Source of the DNA: Phycisphaerales bacterium
GTDB taxonomy: Bacteria > Planctomycetota > Phycisphaerae > Phycisphaerales > UBA1924
DNA length: 64,000 bases
Assembly (NCBI GenBank): GCA_905339235.1
Contig: CAJPFG010000031.1
Coordinates: forward strand, 1 to 64,000
Direction: 5' to 3'
The position numbers were made by a program, and so were the translations under genes. The notes below the pieces were generated by a model. The model had not been told where the DNA came from. It ran no database searches and worked only from the letters and a program-made list of their open reading frames with translations. Shown here piece by piece: positions 59,330 to 64,000 of this stretch; positions within the stretch are counted from its first letter, which is position 1; the number at the start of each line of letters is the position of its first letter.

Positions 59330-60001
59330 ATGCCGCCCCCCACCGAGCGCTTCCTCGCTCCTCGCGACTATCGCAAGTTGCTGTCCTATCGCAAGGCCGA
59401 GATCGTCTTCGACATTACCAACCACTTCTGCGATCGGTTCTTCACCCGCGGCGACCGCACCATCGATCAGATGATCCAGGCCGCCCGCTCGGGCAAGCAA
59501 AACATCGCCGAAGGCAGCAAGGCCGGTCTCACCTCACGCGAATCGGAAATCCGGCTCACGAATGTCGCACGCGCCAGCCTCGAGGAACTCCTGATCGACT
59601 TCGGCGACTTCCTCCGCCTGCGCGACCTGGCCCTCTGGGACAAAGACTCCAAGCAAGCACGGTTTGTTCGAGATCTTTCGCGGCAGTTGCAGGCCGATGG
59701 GAGAGATGCGAGAAATGGGAGCAATGCGAGAAAGAATCCCCATTCCTCGCATTCCTCTCATTCCTCCCATCCCTCGCATCGCTCTCCAGAACAGGCCCGA
59801 GCCCTCTTCATCGAGTTTGCCAAGGCCAAGCCCCCCGAAGCCGTCGCCAATATCGCCATCTGCCTGATCCACCAGGCCAACTACCTCCTCGACCAGCAAC
59901 TCCGCCGCCTCGAAGCAGACTTCCTCAAAAAGGGCGGCCTCCGCGAAGCCATGACCCAAGCCCGCCTGAAAAGCCGCGCCGGCCGCGGCGGCCCTCCCTG
60001 A
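59330..60001 (+). CDS. Four-helix-bundle protein (23S rRNA IVS-type) carrying an in-frame microsatellite
   Basis: 223 aa. The N-terminal ~120 residues (YRKLLSYRKAEIVFDITNHF; DQMIQAARSGKQNIAEGSKA; SESEIRLTNVARASLEELL) match the four-helix-bundle family often encoded in 23S rRNA intervening sequences. Residues ~123-150 are an in-frame low-complexity insert (DARNGSNARKNP then repeated SSH), encoded by the CATTCCTC repeat in both orientations. The C-terminal ~70 residues resume helical character (AVANIAICLIHQANYLLDQQ). The protein's role is unknown in the family. No rRNA gene is nearby. Confidence 0.78.
   Translation: MPPPTERFLAPRDYRKLLSYRKAEIVFDITNHFCDRFFTRGDRTIDQMIQAARSGKQNIAEGSKAGLTSRESEIRLTNVARASLEELLIDFGDFLRLRDLALWDKDSKQARFVRDLSRQLQADGRDARNGSNARKNPHSSHSSHSSHPSHRSPEQARALFIEFAKAKPPEAVANIAICLIHQANYLLDQQLRRLEADFLKKGGLREAMTQARLKSRAGRGGPP
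59696..59787. repeat. Microsatellite inverted repeat within the four-helix-bundle gene
   Basis: 59696-59735 carries GGGAGAGATGCGAGAAATGG-type units and 59738-59787 carries their approximate reverse complement, CATTCCTCGCATTCCTC. The two halves could pair into a long hairpin. Both are translated. Confidence 0.7.
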
Positions 60002-60231
60002 CCGCTCCCATTCCTCCCATGCCGTCGCCGGGGTTTTGGCAGGTCACCCCCGTTATTCGCGAACGGGCGTGGGTCGCGGCGATATCCGGACGTTGGGATC
60101 GCGGCCCCGGGCGAACCGGGGGCGGGGGGCGACCGGGGCGGTCCCGTCGCGGCGGGGAACCTGTAGAGTTTCAACGCAAAGACCGTGAAGACGCTGGCCG
60201 TTGCCGCAAGGCCATTCAGATTCGCCGCCCG
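60002..60231. other. Gene-free spacer with residual repeat motifs
   Basis: It contains one more CATTCCTCCCAT tract (60005-60020). At 60148-60166 it has CGCGGCGGGGAACCTGTAG, which differs by one G from the last codons of hppD (59246-59265). No gene, tRNA or terminator is convincing here. Confidence 0.5.
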
Positions 60232-61563
60232 TCAGCAAGGCCCTCCGTTCACCCGCTGCTCTTCCGTCTCGATATCAAACCCGTTCTCCGCCCCATCGCC
60301 ATTCAGATCGGCCGTGGCCTGGCAGAAGTTCGAGTAATCACCGTTCACCGCCTGCTCGGTGGCCTCGATGTCAAACCCGTTGGCGGCGCCGTCGCAGTTC
60401 ACATCCGGGTCGCACCCCGGCGCACACGTGGTCGTGTTGAGCAGCACCCACACGTCATTGCTGTTGACCCCGCTGTTGGCCAGGGTCACGTCCCGCCGGC
60501 CATCCGCATTGAGATCCGCAACGCCGATACCCGACGCCGAATGCCCCGCACCGAACACCACCGGCGGCAGCAGTGTCCCGTCGGCCTTGCCCGCCAGGAT
60601 CGACAGCGTCCCGCCGGTGACGGCGCACACGTCGAGGTCACCATCTCCATCGATGTCCTCCATCGCCAATGCCGCCGTGCCCACGGCGTAGTTGCTCCCC
60701 GTCGCGAAGGTCCCGTCCCCGTTGTTCGTCAACACCAGCAGGCTGGCGCCCCCATCCGTCCCGACGCACAGATCAGGGCGGCCGTCGTTGTTCAGGTCGC
60801 CGCTCTCCACGCACATCGGGTACGCGCCCGCGCCGAACGCCGTTTCGCCGCCGAATGTCCCGTTACCGTTCCCCAGGAACACCGAGACGGAGTTGTTCAT
60901 CATGTTGACAACCGTCACATCCTGCCGCCCGTCCCCGTTGAGGTCACTCAACTCCAGCGCGCGGGGCTGCCCCCAGTATCCCACCGCGAAACTCGCGGCC
61001 GGCAGGAACGTGCCGTCGCCGGCTCCAAGCAGGATCGACACGGTCGGCGGATTAAGGTTCACCGTCGCCAGATCCGGAAACTGATCGCCATTGAAATCCG
61101 CCACTTCCACGTCCATGGGCATCGGGCTCGTCCCGTAGTCAACCGCCGGAGCAAACGTGCCATCCCCACGCCCGATCAGCACCGACACGTGATACGCCCC
61201 GCTGTTGGACACCACCAGGTCGGGCCGCCCGTCCCCGTTGAAATCCCGCGCCGCCACCGCCTGCGGCGTGCTTCCAACCGCGTACGACGCCGCGTTCTGC
61301 AACGAGCCGTCGCCATTACCCAGCAGAATCGATACGTTGTTGCTGCCGTAGTTCACGACGGCGACATCCCACCGGCCGTCGCGATTGAAATCGTCGATCG
61401 CCACCGCATACGGATTGCCGCCCGCGCCATGGCTCGCGGGCGAGTTGAATCCGAGTGTGCACTGCGCCTGCGCGCCCGCCCCCACCGCCGTCACGATCAC
61501 CGTCGCCAGCACGGTTTGCCTGGTATTCCCAATCACACCGATCGACCGAGTGGTCAAGCGCAT
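60232..61563 (-). CDS. Secreted FG-GAP/VCBS beta-propeller protein with GC-type dockerin
   Basis: 443 aa with a signal peptide ending AGAQA (~35). Seven or so FG-GAP/VCBS repeats follow, each with DFNxDGxxDxxVxN and VSVLLGxGDGTF motifs: AIDDFNRDGRWDVAVVNYGS, AARDFNGDGRPDLVVSNSGA, ADFNGDQFPDLATVN, DLNGDGRQDVTVVN, DLNNDGRPDLCVGTDGG, DIDGDGDLDVCAV, DLNADGRRDVTLANSG. This is a seven-bladed calcium-binding propeller. The C-terminus has the paired module DVNCDGAANGFDIEATEQAV and DLNGDGAENGFDIETEEQRV. Exported; probably extracellular, ligand unknown. Confidence 0.88.
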   Translation of the reverse strand: MRLTTRSIGVIGNTRQTVLATVIVTAVGAGAQAQCTLGFNSPASHGAGGNPYAVAIDDFNRDGRWDVAVVNYGSNNVSILLGNGDGSLQNAASYAVGSTPQAVAARDFNGDGRPDLVVSNSGAYHVSVLIGRGDGTFAPAVDYGTSPMPMDVEVADFNGDQFPDLATVNLNPPTVSILLGAGDGTFLPAASFAVGYWGQPRALELSDLNGDGRQDVTVVNMMNNSVSVFLGNGNGTFGGETAFGAGAYPMCVESGDLNNDGRPDLCVGTDGGASLLVLTNNGDGTFATGSNYAVGTAALAMEDIDGDGDLDVCAVTGGTLSILAGKADGTLLPPVVFGAGHSASGIGVADLNADGRRDVTLANSGVNSNDVWVLLNTTTCAPGCDPDVNCDGAANGFDIEATEQAVNGDYSNFCQATADLNGDGAENGFDIETEEQRVNGGPC

Positions 61564-61773
61564 GGCCGGCCTCCGCAGTTTGCGTCAGCGGCAGGCCGCG
61601 GCCCGATACGCGAGGAGGGCACACCGTAGACGGGTAATGAGGATCAGTATATCCATATTTGAGAAACCGCAAGCCCTTTCCGCGATCTCCAACGGGCCTG
61701 CCGACCGATTCTGCCAACTGCTTCCCTCATCACCGGCGCGCGTCCGCGGCGGACATCGCCCCCCTCCGCCACA

Positions 61774-62412
61774 TCACTTCCTCCGCCACCTCCCCACCCA
61801 CCTCCCCAACCGCCCCATCGCGCCCACAAACCACTCGCCCCGCAGCACCGAATCCCGATACGCCGCGGCCGCTTCATCCTCCGTCGTGCCCGGCCGCGGC
61901 AATCGCCACGCCGCGCCGCACTCGGGGCAGGTCAGGGCCCCATCCGCTCCCGCACTCAACTGCCGCACGTCATACCCGCACGACGCGCAGCATCCAACCC
62001 CGACCAGAGCGCTCGCGAGATGCGCGGCACGAATGACCCGAACTGATCGAAAGACGAGTTCCACCGTAAACAGGCTGTTCAGCCCAATGCCCACGGTGGT
62101 CAACCAGCCCGATGTCGGGGTTGCGCCCCGCAACGTGAAGTACACCGAGACGAGCAGAGCGCCCCACGCGAACAGCGTCAAGCCGACGACGAGGGCCAAG
62201 TGGACCCACTGCCGCTTCCCGACGCCGCGCACCAACGCGCCGCGAATCTCGGCCAGTCTCTCTCTCCCCTCGTCACGAGCGCCGGGCTCCGTCCCCATGC
62301 CCGCGAGAAGTTTCGCCACATCCACAAGCAGCACCCGCCGCCCACGGGCATCACGCACCCACGCGCGCGAGCCGCCAAGAAACCGTCGCAGCCACGAGTC
62401 CGACTCGGACAT
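61774..62412 (-). CDS. Zinc-ribbon membrane protein
   Basis: 212 aa from ATG 62412 (MSESDSWLRRFLGGSRAWVR). Two membrane helices (~75-95, WVHLALVVGLTLFAWGALLV; ~105-125, GWLTTVGIGLNSLFTVELVF) are followed by a CCASCGYDVRQL...LTCPECG zinc ribbon (~142-165) and a basic tail. The CGYDxRxL...CPECG ribbon resembles that in the protein at 2862-3368. Typical planctomycete membrane-associated small protein; function unknown. Confidence 0.72.
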   Translation of the reverse strand: MSESDSWLRRFLGGSRAWVRDARGRRVLLVDVAKLLAGMGTEPGARDEGRERLAEIRGALVRGVGKRQWVHLALVVGLTLFAWGALLVSVYFTLRGATPTSGWLTTVGIGLNSLFTVELVFRSVRVIRAAHLASALVGVGCCASCGYDVRQLSAGADGALTCPECGAAWRLPRPGTTEDEAAAAYRDSVLRGEWFVGAMGRLGRWVGRWRRK

Positions 62413-62637
62413 CGCACCAGTGTAATGGGAAGACTCCCACTCCGCGGCTACTCGCGTGGATCCCAGCCTTCTCCGGGATTCCGGCCCCGACTCTGGACAC
62501 ACGGCAGACCTCGGCGGAACGGCATCGGTCTGCACCTCTGTCCCACTCCCCAGCCCGCTTCAGCGCGCTTCAGCGGCCTGGGGAACATCGCCGGGTGCGT
62601 TCGTCAATTCGGTGACCCCGGCCCCAACAACACGCCC

Positions 62638-63675
62638 TCACAATCCCATCACGGCCTCGAGCGTAAATCTCCGTACCCCATCAAACGTCGCCACCTCCCG
62701 CGTGAAGCCCCCAGCCTTGACCTCCGCCCGCGTCAACGGCACAAACGCCCGCAACAGGCCCTCCATCAGCGTCAGGTTCGCAGCACTCGGGCGCTTGATG
62801 CTCCCCGAGTGCGTCACGCCCATCGGCATCGGATACGCGTCCGCCGCGCCCAGCGGCATCGCATGCTCCACCCATAACGATGCATCGCCCGGCGGAATCT
62901 CCCCGACCTTGTTGAACATCACGCACCAGTGCGCCCCATCGGCGTTCTGCAAATACTCGGAGGCGTCATCGGCCGCGGCCATCTCCACCATCTGCATCGG
63001 ATCCGCCAAAAACGCCAGGCCGAACTCCTCCCCGCCGCCCCCCATCACCGTGCAGTGCCGCAGCGCCCGCATCTGCGGCACCGGGTCGATCCGCCAGACC
63101 AACTCACGCTCGAAACGCCGCCACGGCGCGGCCTTCCAGAACAACCGCGCCGCCTCCGCGAACGCCGTGATCCGCTCCACGCTCATCCCCTTGGCCCGCA
63201 TGAGCGGCGCAGCGCCGACCAGGAGAGACTCACCCGCGCCGCCCGCCCCCGAAAACTGCTCCGCCAGCCCGGCGAAGAACTCAACCGTCAGTTCCGCGTC
63301 CGCCTTCACTTCGACCGCCACCCCGAGTTCCGTCAGCGCCGAAACGATCGCCCGCTCGGCCTCCTCCGGCATCGGCCCCACGATGACCCGCGCCGGCAGA
63401 TAGTTCAGCGGCTTTGCGCCCGGCACCAGCGGAGCCAACGCAAACTGTGCCAGCGCGTCAAGCGGCGCAGAGGGCGCGAACCCGCCGGCCGTCTGCGGAT
63501 CGGCCATGGCCGCGCCCCCCTCGCTGCTCACGCACGCGCACACCACAATCTGCTCCGGCCGCCCGCCCTTCTGCACCGGAACCATCGCCGGAAGAGGCGC
63601 GGCCGCGATCTCCCACACCTCGCCGGTGCGACGGATCGGAAGGGCCTTCAGTCGCTCAATCTGGATGTTCGGCAT
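62638..63675 (-). CDS. Unrecognised two-part cytoplasmic protein
   Basis: 345 aa from ATG 63675 (MPNIQIERLKALPIRRTGEV). No signal peptide or membrane helix. The N-terminal half (~1-135) and the C-terminal half (~170-345; RFERELVWRIDPVPQMRALR, GGGGEEFGLAFLADP, YLQNADGAHWCVMFNKVGEI) look like two alpha/beta domains. Short Gly/Ala stretches join them. I recognise a resemblance to uncharacterised bacterial proteins only in general style and assign no function. It is transcribed away from the paralogous gene at 63857. Confidence 0.65.
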   Translation of the reverse strand: MPNIQIERLKALPIRRTGEVWEIAAAPLPAMVPVQKGGRPEQIVVCACVSSEGGAAMADPQTAGGFAPSAPLDALAQFALAPLVPGAKPLNYLPARVIVGPMPEEAERAIVSALTELGVAVEVKADAELTVEFFAGLAEQFSGAGGAGESLLVGAAPLMRAKGMSVERITAFAEAARLFWKAAPWRRFERELVWRIDPVPQMRALRHCTVMGGGGEEFGLAFLADPMQMVEMAAADDASEYLQNADGAHWCVMFNKVGEIPPGDASLWVEHAMPLGAADAYPMPMGVTHSGSIKRPSAANLTLMEGLLRAFVPLTRAEVKAGGFTREVATFDGVRRFTLEAVMGL

Positions 63676-63819
63676 GGTGACATCGTACCGGCCGGTGCGC
63701 GGAAGGCAGGTGCGCGGCGGACGGGGGCGTGCTATGTGCTGCTCACTCGGAACTACCGACGAAACTATCGCGCAACCCATCATCCCACAAACCCTTATAC
63801 CCAATCCGCGCACCCGCCC

Positions 63820-63847
63820 TTGACAGACCATTCATACTCCGTACACT
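63820..63847 (+). promoter_or_regulatory. Promoter of the right-edge paralogue, leaderless type
   Basis: TTGACA (63820-63825), 16-nt spacer, TACACT (63842-63847), ATG 9 nt later at 63857. Geometry matches the promoter at 1493-1521. Confidence 0.65.
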
Positions 63848-63856
63848 CGGTTCGTA

Positions 63857-64000
63857 ATGTCGTACACCACCTTCAACCCCTCCCCCGACGCCGCGGCCAA
63901 GGTCCTCGACGACCTCACCAACCCCGCCAACTCCCTCCGCGACACCGCCGCCCTCCACAACACCTCCCTCAACGCGCTCTCTCTCTGGATCACTTCGCCC
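63857..64000 (+). CDS. Paralogue of the 1531-2532 protein, N-terminal part
   Basis: 48 codons to the window edge (MSYTTFNPSPDAAAKVLDDL...). Alignment with the protein at 1531: both have FNPxPxxAAKVLxDLTxPANSL, AALHNTxxxALxLWI. The next residues continue beyond the window. No Shine-Dalgarno is visible. Function unknown; the conserved block looks like a small HTH-type or helical domain. Confidence 0.7.
   Translation, partial: MSYTTFNPSPDAAAKVLDDLTNPANSLRDTAALHNTSLNALSLWITSP

Overview
The window looks like a high-GC chromosomal segment from a planctomycete, most likely class Phycisphaerae. The reasons are: secreted proteins ending in the paired NGFDxE calcium-binding (GC-type dockerin) module; a PEP-CTERM-like surface protein; a planctomycete-style CGYxLxGL...CPECG zinc ribbon in two small proteins; an ECF-type sigma factor coupled to a large membrane Ser/Thr kinase; and near-universal G/C at third codon positions. 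No rRNA, prophage or CRISPR array is visible. The only tRNA found is tRNA-Asp(GTC).

Layout. 1-5.9 kb is an accessory stretch. It holds one partial, one truncated and one intact REP-associated (IS200-like) transposase, together with a recurring three-hairpin repeat, a PEP-CTERM-like protein, a hypothetical protein with an apparently leaderless promoter (a paralogue begins at the right edge of the window), and a zinc-ribbon protein. 3.4-11.3 kb carries most of a reductive pyrimidine (beta-alanine / beta-aminoisobutyrate) catabolic set: class III aminotransferase, NCS1 permease, beta-ureidopropionase and methylmalonate-semialdehyde dehydrogenase. The transposase and a lipoprotein gene are interspersed. 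11.5-16.1 kb is a tightly overlapping non-homologous end-joining operon, Ku - (BRCT/MerR/TPR protein) - LigD. 16.1-18.6 kb is a small defence-type island ending at tRNA-Asp: an AbiE toxin-antitoxin pair whose toxin carries an in-frame stop, a small hypothetical, and a truncated dual-OB gene.

18.8-29.4 kb is ordinary chromosome: a coiled-coil membrane protein, a HEAT lipoprotein, apolipoprotein N-acyltransferase, a class I aminotransferase, a TauE family permease, tryptophan 2,3-dioxygenase, a sugar isomerase, a TetR regulator, and yidD and rnpA with neither rpmH nor yidC beside them. 29.7-43.6 kb mixes three large secreted proteins (a lamin-tail/dockerin protein, a 1377-aa collagen-like protein and a 1187-aa repeat protein) with a GT39-type glycosyltransferase, recR and rpoN. 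43.8-47.4 kb is a Ser/Thr kinase-formylglycine-enzyme-like fusion overlapping a sigma factor gene. 47.5-64 kb contains accD, rpe, a eukaryotic-type UDP-sugar pyrophosphorylase, an alpha/beta hydrolase, a thioredoxin-fold protein with a degenerate active site, an MFS transporter overlapping trpB, a HEAT protein, 4-hydroxyphenylpyruvate dioxygenase, a four-helix-bundle protein bearing microsatellite DNA, an FG-GAP/dockerin protein, another zinc-ribbon membrane protein and an unrecognised protein.

The most noteworthy observations are: the conserved three-hairpin leader placed about 20 nt upstream of each transposase start; the BRCT-MerR-TPR protein locked between Ku and LigD; the paralogous gene pair sharing a -35/-10 promoter only 9 nt from the ATG; the toxin nonsense mutation; and the kinase/sigma operon. 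All calls come from reading the sequence; no database search was run.
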